Part shown: positions 26,185 to 34,741 of the stretch, in pieces
How the letters are laid out: every line of letters starts with the position of its first letter
Numbering within the stretch: position 1 is the stretch's first letter
Assembly: GCF_003955715.1 (NCBI RefSeq)
Contig: NZ_CP034463.1
Span: forward strand, 2,666,001 to 2,730,000
DNA from: Streptomyces aquilus
GTDB lineage: Bacteria > Actinomycetota > Actinomycetes > Streptomycetales > Streptomycetaceae
Direction: 5' to 3'
Length of the DNA: 64,000 nucleotides
Program-made: the position numbers and the translations under genes
The notes under the pieces: model-generated
What the model was told of the DNA's origin: nothing
Seen by the model: the letters and a program-made list of their open reading frames with translations, nothing else
Databases searched by the model: none

Positions 26185-26341
26185 ACCAAAGCGATGGTCC
26201 GGAGGCCGTTCAGCCTAAGAAGCACGGGGGCGGTGGGGTCGGGACGATGGTCGGCGGTCCGTGCGGCACCGGTCGGGGGTGGTGGTCGTGGGGCGGTTAC
26301 CCTCGATCACGTCTACCCCAGTGAGCGAAGAGAGCACCGCA

Positions 26342-27442
26342 GTGACGCACCCGTTCCTTGACCTGGCCCCGCTGAGCGCCGCGCACTTCGCGTCGATCGA
26401 GGACCGTGTGGCGCGGCTGCTGAGCACCGAGCAGGACGTCGTGATCATGCAGGGCGAGGCGCTGCTGCCGCTGGAGGGGGCGATCCGGGCGACGGCGGGC
26501 CCGGGGACCGTCGCGCTGAACGTCATCACCGGCCCCTACGGGCAGACCTTCGGGGACTGGCTGCGGGACTGCGGGGCGACGGTCATCGACCTCGCGGTGC
26601 CGTTCCACACCGCCGTCACGGCCGAGCAGGTCCGGGAGGCCTTCGCCGAGCACCCGTCGATCGACTTCGTGTCGCTGGTGCACGCGGAGGCGGCGACCGG
26701 CAACACCAACCCGGTCGCGGAGATCGGGGAGGTCGTACGGGAGCACGGCGCGCTGTTCTACCTGGACGCGGTCGCCTCGATCGGCGCGGAGCCGGTGCTG
26801 CCGGACGCGTGGGGTGTGGACCTGTGCGTGATCGGGGCACAGAAGGCGATGGGCGGGCCGGCCGGCGTGTCGGCGGTGTCGGTGAGCGAGCGGGCGTGGG
26901 CGCGGATGGCGGCGAACCCGCGGGCGCCGCGGCGTTCGTACCTGTCGCTGCTCGACTGGAAGGAGCGCTGGGTCGACGGCGGCCGCAAGGCGCTCCTGCA
27001 CGCGCCCGCGCAGCTGGAGATGCTCGCCCTTGAGGCGTGTGTCGAGCGGATCGAGGAGGTCGGGCTGGACGCGGTGATGGCCCGGCACGCCTCGGCCGCG
27101 GCGGCGACTCGGGCGGGGGCCGTGGCGCTGGGCGGCGGGCTTGAGCCGTACGTGTACGAGGCCCGGGACGCCGCGCCGGTCGCCACGACGCTGCGGGCGC
27201 CTGCCGGGGTGGTGGCGTCGGAGCTGGTGGCCCGTGCGCTGGCCTCGGATCCGGCGTTGCCGCTGGCCGCGGGCGGGGGTGCGCTGGCCAAGGAGATGAT
27301 CCGGGTGAACCACTACGGGGTGGACGCCACGCCGGGTGCGGTGCGGGCGAGCCTGGCGGCGCTTGGCGCCGCGCTGGCCGAGCGGGGGCTGGGTGTGGAT
27401 GTGGAGGGGGCGTTGCGGGCGGTGGAGGGTGAGTGGCGGTAG
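26342..27442 (+). CDS. class V aminotransferase-like PLP enzyme
   Basis: 366 residues from GTG 26342 (an in-frame GTG at 26321 would add 7). Fold type I: GEALLPLEGAIRA, VHAEAATGNTNPVAEIG, LYLDAVASIGAEPVL and the Schiff-base Lys in VIGAQKAMGGPAGVS. Related to serine-glyoxylate/alanine-glyoxylate aminotransferases. Stands alone, divergent from the ABC operon (219-bp gap). Donor and acceptor unknown. Confidence 0.85.
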   Translation: MTHPFLDLAPLSAAHFASIEDRVARLLSTEQDVVIMQGEALLPLEGAIRATAGPGTVALNVITGPYGQTFGDWLRDCGATVIDLAVPFHTAVTAEQVREAFAEHPSIDFVSLVHAEAATGNTNPVAEIGEVVREHGALFYLDAVASIGAEPVLPDAWGVDLCVIGAQKAMGGPAGVSAVSVSERAWARMAANPRAPRRSYLSLLDWKERWVDGGRKALLHAPAQLEMLALEACVERIEEVGLDAVMARHASAAAATRAGAVALGGGLEPYVYEARDAAPVATTLRAPAGVVASELVARALASDPALPLAAGGGALAKEMIRVNHYGVDATPGAVRASLAALGAALAERGLGVDVEGALRAVEGEWR

Positions 27443-27492
27443 GGGGTGGTGGCGGTAGGGCTTTTCGCCCCCGTCGGCCCTGAACGGGCCTC

Positions 27493-27516
27493 GTCCTCGA
27501 ACGCCGGACGGGCTGG
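27493..27516. repeat. common Streptomyces intergenic repeat
   Basis: gtcctcgaacgccggacggg followed by ctgg; variants of cctcaaacgccggacgggctg recur between many Streptomyces genes (recognised from memory). Lies between the aminotransferase and the DinB-like gene. Confidence 0.45.
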
Positions 27517-27546
27517 GTTGTCAGACGCGCATGCAATGCTGCCCGC

Positions 27547-28077
27547 ATGACCACCGACACACCCCACACCCTTCCCGACGGTCGGCCCGTCCCCCTCCTG
27601 ACCGGGCCCGAACTGCCCATGCTGGAAAGCTGGTTGGACTTTCACCGGGCCACGCTCGCGCTGAAGTGCGCGGGGCTGGACGACGTGCAGGCCCGGGTCG
27701 CCTCCGTCGAGCCCTCCTCGCTCACGCTCCTCGGGCTGGTGCAGCATCTCGCCGAGGTGGAGCGGAACTGGTTCCAGCGGGTGATCGGGGGGCTCGACCT
27801 GCCGCCCGTCTTCGACGGCGACGAGAGCGGGTACGTCCTCGATCCCGCTCGCGGCCTCGACCAGGCGCTCGCGATCTGGCGGCGGGAGGTCGAGCGCGGG
27901 CGGGAGCTGTACGCCGGGTGGTCGCTCGACGACACCGGGCGGATGGTGGAGGCGCCCTTCACCGGCACCGAGGTCAGTCTGCGGTGGGTGCTCATCCACA
28001 TGATCGAGGAGTACGCCCGGCACAACGGGCACGCGGACCTTTTGCGGGAACGTATCGACGGGGTAACCGGCGCATAA
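27547..28077 (+). CDS. DinB-like / DUF664 metal-binding protein
   Basis: 176 residues. Four-helix DinB fold with the expected metal ligands: His in LVQHLAEVE and two His in [20 protein letters not shown] at the C-terminus. In actinomycetes this superfamily holds mycothiol- or bacillithiol-dependent S-transferases and isomerases; which reaction is unknown. Single gene, ends 305 bp before ectA. Confidence 0.85.
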   Translation: MTTDTPHTLPDGRPVPLLTGPELPMLESWLDFHRATLALKCAGLDDVQARVASVEPSSLTLLGLVQHLAEVERNWFQRVIGGLDLPPVFDGDESGYVLDPARGLDQALAIWRREVERGRELYAGWSLDDTGRMVEAPFTGTEVSLRWVLIHMIEEYARHNGHADLLRERIDGVTGA

Positions 28078-28198
28078 TTCCTCGCTAATTCAGGAATTCT
28101 TTTCAGAGCAGCTTCCCGTATTCTTCTGCCCGCTTTCCCCCGGCCTAAACGCAAAGATTTCGCGAACGCCAAGCGGGGTAATTCGGGCAGATCTCGTG

Positions 28199-28337
28199 GG
28201 GGTTACATGGGTGTGACGCGTTACACAACCCGCCCGCTTTGCGCATTTCATGCCGGTCATATCGGGGCATACAGCACCCTACTCGCGCAACCGCACGCGC
28301 CCGCGCGATAACACATCAGGGCGCGCCATGTAACCCC
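28199..28337. repeat. 12-bp perfect inverted repeat spanning the ect upstream region
   Basis: GGGGTTACATGG (28199-28210) and CCATGTAACCCC (28326-28337), perfect complement, 115 bp apart. A further GTTACA lies at 28220-28225. Could be paired binding sites for one regulator with looping; no known ect regulator site is recognised. Confidence 0.6.
28211..28226. promoter_or_regulatory. palindromic operator candidate upstream of ectA
   Basis: GTGTGACGCGTTACAC: 16 bp, palindromic except for one pair (G/A against T/C at two symmetric positions). Size and symmetry suit a dimeric repressor. Not matched to a named family. Confidence 0.45.
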
Positions 28338-28368
28338 TCCCGGCCATGCATTTTTTAATTTCCCTCGG

Positions 28369-28374
28369 TAAATT
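28369..28374 (+). promoter_or_regulatory. possible -10 element giving leaderless ectA mRNA
   Basis: TAAATT ends 8 nt before the ectA ATG, and no SD lies in between or in the preceding 20 nt. If used, transcription would start at or next to the ATG. The -35 match 17 bp upstream (ATGCAT) is poor. Confidence 0.35.
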
Positions 28375-28382
28375 CAATTCGC

Positions 28383-28913
28383 ATGACTGCCTCACCAGCA
28401 GACCTGCAAGCCGACCCGCAAACCGAACTGCAAATCGACCGCCCGTCCGTGACGGACGGTGCCGCATTGTGGCGGATAGCGAGGGACTCGAAGGCCCTCG
28501 ACCTGAACTCGTCGTACAGCTATCTGCTGTGGTGCCGTGACTTCGCCGCCACCTCGGCCGTCGCCCGGGACGGGCGCGGGGAGCCGGTCGGGTTCGTCAC
28601 CGGCTATGTGCGGCCCGACCGCCCGCACACCCTGCTCGTCTGGCAGGTGGCCGTGGACGCGTCGCACCGCGGACGCGGGCTCGCGGGCACGCTGCTCGAC
28701 GGGCTGGTCGCGCGGACCGCCGCCGAGCACCGGATCACCTCCGTCGAGACCACCATCACACCGGGCAACACCGCCTCCGAGCGGCTCTTCGCCGCGTTCG
28801 CCGAGCGGCACGGCGCGACGGTGGAGCGCGAGGTCCTCTTCGACACCCGGCTGTTCCCCGACGGGCCGCACGACCCCGAAGTCCTCTACCGCATCGGTCC
28901 CCTCACCCCCTGA
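28383..28913 (+). CDS. ectA: L-2,4-diaminobutyric acid N-acetyltransferase
   Basis: 176 residues, GNAT fold with the acetyl-CoA loop VDASHRGRGLAGTLLDGLV and LDLNSSYSYLLWCRDFAATS, the EctA-specific substrate block. Acetylates the gamma-amino group of diaminobutyrate, the second step of ectoine synthesis. The N-terminal 18 residues are a variable polar extension. No SD; see the leaderless candidate. First gene of ectABCD. Confidence 0.96.
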   Translation: MTASPADLQADPQTELQIDRPSVTDGAALWRIARDSKALDLNSSYSYLLWCRDFAATSAVARDGRGEPVGFVTGYVRPDRPHTLLVWQVAVDASHRGRGLAGTLLDGLVARTAAEHRITSVETTITPGNTASERLFAAFAERHGATVEREVLFDTRLFPDGPHDPEVLYRIGPLTP

Positions 28914-28968
28914 CCACACCGTTGCCGATCCCCCCACTTCCCCCACGCCTATCGAGGAGCGATTCGTC

Positions 28969-30240
28969 GTGACCATCACCCAGCCCGACCTCAGCGTCTT
29001 CGAGACCCTCGAGTCCGAGGTGCGCAGCTACTGCCGCGGCTGGCCCACCGTCTTCGACCGCGCGCACGGCAGCCGTATGTACGACGAGGACGGCCACGAG
29101 TACCTGGACTTCTTCGCCGGCGCCGGCTCGCTGAACTACGGCCACAACAACCCCGTCCTGAAACGGGCGTTGATCGACTACCTGGAGCGGGACGGCGTCA
29201 CGCACGGGCTCGACATGTCGACCACCGCCAAGCGTTCCTTCCTCCAGACCTTCCAGGACCTGGTGCTGCGGCCGCGCGATCTGCCGTACAAGGTCATGTT
29301 CCCGGGGCCGACGGGCACCAACGCCGTGGAGGCCGCGCTCAAGCTGGCGCGGAAGGTGAAGGGGCGCGAGGCGATCGTGTCGTTCACCAACGCCTTCCAC
29401 GGGATGTCCCTCGGGTCCCTCGCCGTGACCGGCAACGCCTTCAAGCGGGCCGGGGCCGGGATACCGCTGGTGCACGGCACGCCCATGCCGTTCGACAATT
29501 ACTTCGACGGGACCGTGCCCGACTTCCTGTGGTTCGAGCGGCTTCTGGAGGACCAGGGCTCCGGGCTCAACAAGCCCGCCGCGGTGATCGTCGAGACCGT
29601 GCAGGGCGAGGGCGGCATCAACGTCGCCCGGCCCGAATGGCTGCGCGCGCTCAAGGAGTTGTGCGAGCGGCAGGACATGCTGCTCATCGTCGACGACATC
29701 CAGATGGGCTGCGGACGCACCGGCGCGTTCTTCTCCTTCGAGGAGGCCGGCATCACGCCCGACATCGTCACCGTCTCCAAGTCCATCAGCGGCTACGGGC
29801 TGCCGATGTCGCTGTGCCTGTTCACGCCCGAGCTGGACATCTGGGAGCCCGGCGAGCACAACGGCACGTTCCGCGGCAACAACCCCGCGTTCGTCACCGC
29901 GACCGCGGCCCTGGAGTCGTACTGGGCCGACGGGTCGGCGATGGAGAAGCAGACCCGGGCCCGCGGCGAACAGGTCGAGCAGGGGCTCATCTCCATCACG
30001 GAGGAGAACCTCGCCGATGTGCGGGAGTACCGGGGCCGGGGTCTGGTGTGGGGCCTGGAGTTCCATGACAAGGCGCGGGCCGGACGGGTCGCCGCGCGCG
30101 CCTTCGAACTCGGGCTGCTCATCGAGACGTCGGGGCCGGAGAGCGAGGTCGTGAAGCTGCTCCCGGCGCTCACCATCACCCCGGACGAGCTGGACGAGGG
30201 CCTGAGCGTCCTCGCTCGCGCCGTACGCGAGACCGCCTGA
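28969..30240 (+). CDS. ectB: diaminobutyrate-2-oxoglutarate transaminase
   Basis: 423 residues from GTG 28969 with GAGGAGC 8 nt upstream. Class III aminotransferase: [49 protein letters not shown] and PLP Lys K271 in [14 protein letters not shown]. Converts aspartate semialdehyde plus glutamate to L-2,4-diaminobutyrate. Sits 55 bp after ectA. Confidence 0.97.
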   Translation: MTITQPDLSVFETLESEVRSYCRGWPTVFDRAHGSRMYDEDGHEYLDFFAGAGSLNYGHNNPVLKRALIDYLERDGVTHGLDMSTTAKRSFLQTFQDLVLRPRDLPYKVMFPGPTGTNAVEAALKLARKVKGREAIVSFTNAFHGMSLGSLAVTGNAFKRAGAGIPLVHGTPMPFDNYFDGTVPDFLWFERLLEDQGSGLNKPAAVIVETVQGEGGINVARPEWLRALKELCERQDMLLIVDDIQMGCGRTGAFFSFEEAGITPDIVTVSKSISGYGLPMSLCLFTPELDIWEPGEHNGTFRGNNPAFVTATAALESYWADGSAMEKQTRARGEQVEQGLISITEENLADVREYRGRGLVWGLEFHDKARAGRVAARAFELGLLIETSGPESEVVKLLPALTITPDELDEGLSVLARAVRETA

Positions 30241-30284
30241 GAAGCACTGCCCGAAACCGCCCGAGAAGAGGAGCTGTTCAGCAC

Positions 30285-30683
30285 GTGATCGTCCGATCGT
30301 TCAAGGACATCGAAGGCACCGACCGCCATGTGAGGTCGGCGTCCGGCACCTGGGAGAGCAAACGGATCGTCCTCGCCAAGGAGAGGGTCGGGTTCTCCCT
30401 CCACGAGACGATCCTCTACGCGGGTACGGAGACGTCGATGTGGTACGCGAACCACATCGAGGCCGTCGTCTGCGTCGAGGGCGAGGCCGAGCTGACCGAC
30501 GACGAGACCGGGCGGACGTACACGATCACGCCCGGGACCATGTACCTCCTCGACGGTCACGAGCGGCACACGATGCGGATCAAGGAGGACTTCCGCTGCA
30601 TCTGTGTGTTCAACCCGCCCGTGACCGGCCGGGAGGACCACGACGAGAACGGGGTGTACCCGTTGCTGACCGAGGAGGGCTGA
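30285..30683 (+). CDS. ectC: L-ectoine synthase
   Basis: 132 residues, cupin fold. Family blocks [44 protein letters not shown] and [11 protein letters not shown], with the metal-binding Glu/Tyr/His residues of EctC. Cyclises N-gamma-acetyl-diaminobutyrate to ectoine. GTG start with GAGAAGAGGAG upstream; 5 bp before ectD. Confidence 0.97.
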   Translation: MIVRSFKDIEGTDRHVRSASGTWESKRIVLAKERVGFSLHETILYAGTETSMWYANHIEAVVCVEGEAELTDDETGRTYTITPGTMYLLDGHERHTMRIKEDFRCICVFNPPVTGREDHDENGVYPLLTEEG

Positions 30684-30688
30684 GCCCG

Positions 30689-31576
30689 ATGACCACCATC
30701 ACCGATCTGTACCCGAGCCGAGGCGCCGCCGAGGTCACCGTCCCGCGCCAGGACCCCGTCGTCTGGGGCGCCCCCGACACCCCCGGCCCGATCTCCTCCC
30801 TCGACCTCCAGTCGTACGAACGGGACGGCTTCCTCGCCATCGAGGAACTGATCACCGGGGACGAGGTCGCCGTCTACCGGCAGGAGCTGGAGCGGCTCGT
30901 CAACGACCCGGCGATCCGGGAGGACGAACGCTCCATCGTCGAGCCGAAGTCCAAGGAGATCCGCTCGGTCTTCGAAGTGCACAAGATCAGCGAGGTGTTC
31001 GCGAAGCTGGTGCGCGACGAGCGGGTCGTCGGCCGGGCCCGGCAGATCCTCGGCTCGGACGTCTACGTCCACCAGTCGCGGATCAACGTCAAGCCGGGCT
31101 TCGGGGCCAGCGGCTTCTACTGGCACTCCGACTTCGAGACCTGGCACGCCGAGGACGGGCTGCCGAACATGCGGACGGTGTCCGTCTCGATCGCGCTGAC
31201 CGAGAACTACGACACCAACGGCGGGCTCATGATCATGCCCGGTTCGCACCGGACCTTCCTCGGGTGCGCGGGGGCCACGCCGACGGACAACTACAAGAAG
31301 TCGCTCCAGATGCAGGACGCGGGCACGCCGTCGGACGAGGCGCTGACCAAGATGGCGAGCGAGTACGGCATCAAGCTCTTCACGGGCAAGGCCGGTTCGG
31401 CGACCTGGTTCGACTGCAACTGCATGCACGGCTCCGGCGACAACATCACGCCGTTCCCGCGCAGCAACGTCTTCATCGTGTTCAACAGCGTGGAGAACGC
31501 GGCGGTGGAGCCGTTCGCGGCACCGGTGCGGCGGCCGACGTTCATCGGGTCGAGGGATTTCACTCCCGTCCGGTGA
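30689..31576 (+). CDS. ectD: ectoine 5-hydroxylase
   Basis: 295 residues from ATG 30689. Fe(II)/2-oxoglutarate dioxygenase: the iron triad is H146 and D148 in FYWHSDFETWH and H247 in CNCMHGSGDN. The signature segment between them is intact. Converts ectoine to 5-hydroxyectoine. Its presence means the strain should make both solutes, as expected for osmotic and heat protection. Last gene of the operon, followed by a strong hairpin. Confidence 0.96.
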   Translation: MTTITDLYPSRGAAEVTVPRQDPVVWGAPDTPGPISSLDLQSYERDGFLAIEELITGDEVAVYRQELERLVNDPAIREDERSIVEPKSKEIRSVFEVHKISEVFAKLVRDERVVGRARQILGSDVYVHQSRINVKPGFGASGFYWHSDFETWHAEDGLPNMRTVSVSIALTENYDTNGGLMIMPGSHRTFLGCAGATPTDNYKKSLQMQDAGTPSDEALTKMASEYGIKLFTGKAGSATWFDCNCMHGSGDNITPFPRSNVFIVFNSVENAAVEPFAAPVRRPTFIGSRDFTPVR

Positions 31577-31593
31577 GCCGAGCCCGGCCGGGG

Positions 31594-31640
31594 GACGACG
31601 CGGTCCGCCTCAGTACGTTGCGTACGGCGGCCGCGTCGTC
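31594..31640. terminator. nested bidirectional terminator after ectD
   Basis: Stacked arms: GACGACGCGG/CCGCGTCGTC (10 bp), CCGCC/GGCGG (5 bp) and GTACG/CGTAC (5 bp) with a TTG loop, only a 1-nt and a 3-nt bulge on the left arm, followed by GGCGTTT. Lies between convergent ectD and the PLP-enzyme gene and can serve both. Confidence 0.8.
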
Positions 31641-31646
31641 GGCGTT

Positions 31647-32696
31647 TCAGGACGACAGGGCGTCCAGCAGTCGGTCGACGTCGTCGGTCGTGTTGTACAG
31701 GTGGAACGCCGCCCGCAGGTTGCCCGCCCGGTCGGAGAGTTCGATCCCGGCCGCGCTCAACTCACCTTGGCGGTGGCCGAGTCCGGGCACGGAGACGATC
31801 GGTGAGCCCGGGGACGGGACGGGGGCGTGGCCCAGTGCGGCGAGGCCGGTGCGGAAGCGGTCGGCGAGGGCGAGGTCGTGGGCGCGGACGGTGTCCACGC
31901 CGAGTTCCGCCAGGAGTTCGAGGGAGTGCCGGGCGCCCGCGTAGGAGAACAGGGCCGGACTCTCGTCGAACCGGCGTGCGGAGTGGGCGAGTTCGTCGAT
32001 GGGGCCGTAACACGCGTCCCAGGGCCGCTCCCCCGCCACCCAGCCGGCGAACAGCGGGGTGAGTCCGCCGAAGTCCTGCGGGACGACGAGGAAGGCCACG
32101 CCCCGCGGGCAGAGGAGCCACTTGAAGCCGACGGAGACGGAGTAGTCGTGGGCGTCCGCGTCGAAGTCCAGCCAGCCGGTGGCCTGGGAGGCGTCGACGT
32201 AGGTGCGTGCGCCGTGCCGCCGGGCCGCCTCGCGGATCGCGGGCAGGTCGGCCACCCGGCCGTCGGCGGACTGCGCGGCGCTGACCGCGACCAGGGCGGT
32301 GCCGGGGCGGACGGACTCGGCGAGCCGTTCCAGGGGGACGCCGCGGACCTTGAGGTCGGGGCGGACGTGGAAGGGGTTCACGAGTGAGCTGAAGTCGCCC
32401 TCGGCGGTGAGGACCTCGGCGCCCTCGGGGAGGGAGGCCGCGATCAGGCCGCTGTAGACGGCGGCGGAGGCACCGGCCGCGACACGGCCGTCGGGCACGC
32501 CGACGAGGCGCGCGTACGCGGTGCGGCTCGCCTCGACGTCCCCGAACATGTCGGTGGGGTCGCCGGCGGCGGCCGACTCCACGGCGACGCGCATCGCGGT
32601 CACGGTGCGGGCCGGGAGCAGGCCGGTGCTCGCGGTGTTGAGGTAGGTGTTCTTCGGGGCGAACTCGGCACGGACGAGGCTCTCGAAGGTCTCCAT
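31647..32696 (-). CDS. class V aminotransferase fold PLP enzyme (cysteine desulfurase-like)
   Basis: 349 residues from ATG 32696; an in-frame ATG at 32732 would add 12. YLNTASTGLLPARTV, the AAQSADGRVADLPAI and TYVDASQATGWLDFDA blocks, and the PLP Lys in VSVGFKWLLCPRG. Resembles SufS/CsdA/isopenicillin-N-epimerase-like enzymes but lacks an obvious active-site Cys loop, so desulfurase activity is doubtful. Cytosolic; function unknown. Confidence 0.85.
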   Translation of the reverse strand: METFESLVRAEFAPKNTYLNTASTGLLPARTVTAMRVAVESAAAGDPTDMFGDVEASRTAYARLVGVPDGRVAAGASAAVYSGLIAASLPEGAEVLTAEGDFSSLVNPFHVRPDLKVRGVPLERLAESVRPGTALVAVSAAQSADGRVADLPAIREAARRHGARTYVDASQATGWLDFDADAHDYSVSVGFKWLLCPRGVAFLVVPQDFGGLTPLFAGWVAGERPWDACYGPIDELAHSARRFDESPALFSYAGARHSLELLAELGVDTVRAHDLALADRFRTGLAALGHAPVPSPGSPIVSVPGLGHRQGELSAAGIELSDRAGNLRAAFHLYNTTDDVDRLLDALSS

Positions 32697-32755
32697 GGAT
32701 CCACTGTGGGACCCCGGGAACTCCCCGTCCATTGCCGATTTTTACGTGGTTTTCC

Positions 32756-32768
32756 TAAGCATCGCTTA
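32756..32768 (-). promoter_or_regulatory. AT-rich inverted repeat upstream of the PLP-enzyme gene
   Basis: TAAGC-ATC-GCTTA followed by TATATCC, in a short AT-rich island 60-72 bp before the start codon. Promoter and possible operator; on the minus strand TATATAAG could be the -10. Confidence 0.4.
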
Positions 32769-32793
32769 TATATCCGCCCTGACCTGCGGCTCT

Positions 32794-33519
32794 CTACCGC
32801 TGCGGGACCGCGCACCCGTCGGGGCCGCAGGCGTCAGCGTGGCCCTGGTCGCCCTGGTCGAGGAGCTGGAGCGGGGAGCGCTCGCCCCAGGCCTGGGTCA
32901 GTGCCTGGGCGAAGACCTCGGCGGGCTGGGCGCCGGAGACGCCGTACTTGCGGTCGAGGACGAAGAAGGGCACGCCGTTCGCGCCGAGCTCGGCGGCCTC
33001 GCGCTCGTCGGCGCGGACGTCGTCGGCGTAGGCGGAGGGGTCGGCGAGGACCTTGCGCACGTCGGCCTCGTCCAGACCGGCGCCGACGGCCAGCTCCACG
33101 AGCCGCTCGTCGCCCTCGGTGAAGACGGAGCGCTCCTCGGCGAAGTTGGCCCGGTAGAAGGCCTGGATGAGCTCGTTCTGCTTGCCGTGCTCCTTGGCGA
33201 GGTGGAGCAGGCGGTGCATGTCGAAGGTGTTGCCGTGGTCGCGGTCGCGGGTGCGGTAGTCAAGGCCCTCGGCGGCGGCCTGGGCACCGAGGTTCTCCTC
33301 GCCGGCCTGGGCCTGGGCCTCGCTCATGCCGTACTTCTTGGTGAGCATCTTGATCACGGGCTGGACGTCGCCCTTGGCGCGCCCGGGGTCCAGCTCGAAG
33401 GAGCGGTGCACCACCTCGACGCCGTCACGGTGCGGGAAGGCCTCCAGCGCCTTCTCGAAGCGGGCCTTGCCCACATAGCACCAGGGGCAGGCGATGTCGC
33501 TCCAGATCTCGACGCGCAT
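32794..33519 (-). CDS. DsbA-family oxidoreductase (FrnE-like)
   Basis: 241 residues. Thioredoxin fold with the redox motif C11-P-W-C14 right after the first strand (MRVEIWSDIACPWC), no signal peptide, and the long alpha-helical insertion of FrnE/2-hydroxychromene-2-carboxylate isomerase-like proteins. The cis-Pro loop NGVPFFVLDRKYGVSGAQP is present. Two more Cys near the C-terminus (DACGPDGC). Cytosolic thiol-disulfide exchange or isomerase; physiological substrate unknown. Confidence 0.9.
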   Translation of the reverse strand: MRVEIWSDIACPWCYVGKARFEKALEAFPHRDGVEVVHRSFELDPGRAKGDVQPVIKMLTKKYGMSEAQAQAGEENLGAQAAAEGLDYRTRDRDHGNTFDMHRLLHLAKEHGKQNELIQAFYRANFAEERSVFTEGDERLVELAVGAGLDEADVRKVLADPSAYADDVRADEREAAELGANGVPFFVLDRKYGVSGAQPAEVFAQALTQAWGERSPLQLLDQGDQGHADACGPDGCAVPQR

Positions 33520-33597
33520 GTTCTCGGCTCTCTCCAGGTCGGGGGGCGGCTGCGGAGACTTCCTCCGGTTAGTGGGTGAACATTCAAGCAGCGGGGT

Positions 33598-34596
33598 TCA
33601 TTCCCGGGCACCCTGGGCGACCGCGTCGGCTCCCAGGCGGCTGAACTGGGCCCGGTACGCCGTCGGGGTCAGGCCCGTGCGGCGGACCAGGTGGGTGCGG
33701 AGGGAGTCCGCGGTGCCCAGGCCGCTGGCGGTGGCCACCCGGTCCATGGGGAGGGTCGTGGTCTCCAGGAGTTCCTTGGCCCGCTCGATGCGCTGGTGGA
33801 GCAGCCACTGGAGAGGGCTCACCCCGCTCTCGGCGTGGAAGCGGCGGGTGAGGGTGCGCACCGACACGCCCGCGTGACGGGCCAGGTCGGTCAAGGTGAG
33901 GGGCTTGTCGAGGTTGCGCATGGCCCAGCCCCGGGTGTCGGCACAGGCCGTGCCGCGCTCCGGTGGGAGAGGGGTCTGGGTGAACTGGGTCTGGCCGCCG
34001 GGGCGTACGGGGGCCACCAGCGCCAGGCGGGCCACCTCGTTGGCGACGGCCGCGCCGTAGTCGGTGCGGATCATGTGCAGACACATGTCGATGCCGGCCG
34101 CGTAGCCGGAGGAGGTGAGGATCTGGCCGTCCTGCACGTACAGGACGTCGCCCTTGAGGTCGAGCGCCGGGTAGCGGTCCCGCATCTCGCCCGCCAGCTG
34201 CCAGTACGTCGTCGCGCTGCGGCCCTCCAGCAGGCCCGCCTCGGCCAGCACGAAGGCGCCGCTGCAGATGGAGGTGACCCGCCGGCCGGCGGCGGCAGCG
34301 GCACGGACGGCGGCGACCGTGCGGGCGTCCGGGGCGTACTGCTCCCCGGTACCGGCGACCAGCACGGTGTCGGCGGACTCGACGGCGTCGAGGCCACGGG
34401 CGACGTGCAGGTCGAGACCGCCGGTGGTGGTGACGGGGCCGGGGTCCGGGGTACAGACGGTGACCTCGTAGCCGGCCGCCCCGTCGATCTCCACCTTCGC
34501 GAACAGCAACTCCGGGATGGCCAGGTTGAACATCGAGACCGGCGACGGCGCGATGACGACGACGCGGTGCGGTGCCCACGACTGCGGCAGCGGCAT
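33598..34596 (-). CDS. GlxA-family transcriptional regulator (DJ-1/PfpI + AraC domains)
   Basis: 332 residues from ATG 34596, chosen because CCGGAGG lies 8 nt upstream. N-terminal DJ-1/PfpI-like amidase domain (VTSICSGAFVLAEAGLLEGR, with the nucleophile-elbow Cys) and C-terminal AraC-type double HTH (about 225-320: LTLTDLARHAGVSVRTLTRRF, ATASGLGTADSLRTHLVRRTGLTPTAYR). Divergent from the MFS gene with a 145-bp gap, so it probably controls that transporter. Confidence 0.92.
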   Translation of the reverse strand: MPLPQSWAPHRVVVIAPSPVSMFNLAIPELLFAKVEIDGAAGYEVTVCTPDPGPVTTTGGLDLHVARGLDAVESADTVLVAGTGEQYAPDARTVAAVRAAAAAGRRVTSICSGAFVLAEAGLLEGRSATTYWQLAGEMRDRYPALDLKGDVLYVQDGQILTSSGYAAGIDMCLHMIRTDYGAAVANEVARLALVAPVRPGGQTQFTQTPLPPERGTACADTRGWAMRNLDKPLTLTDLARHAGVSVRTLTRRFHAESGVSPLQWLLHQRIERAKELLETTTLPMDRVATASGLGTADSLRTHLVRRTGLTPTAYRAQFSRLGADAVAQGARE

Positions 34597-34741
34597 GGCC
34601 AGAACCTCCGGGTGCATGGCATTCAGGCCACTACTGTACGACGGCGAAGATCCGCAGCATGAGGTCATGCCGAGTCAACAGTCGAGCAATCATCCGGCCA
34701 AGGAACATCACCTCCCCGTGCGGCCGGGGGACCCGCCTCCC

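Larger units (their letters stand above)
28078..28382. other. ect upstream region (305 bp without a gene)
   Basis: Holds no ORF of note. It is more AT-rich than its surroundings towards ectA (ccatgcattttttaatttcc). It contains the imperfect palindrome at 28211-28226, a 12-bp inverted repeat whose arms are 28199-28210 and 28326-28337, and a -10-like TAAATT just before ectA, all listed separately. Confidence 0.8.

Noticed and set aside
27531..28088. Open frame overlapping the DinB-like gene in another frame
   Set aside because: Low-complexity Arg-rich product; the DinB reading has the correct His ligands and length.
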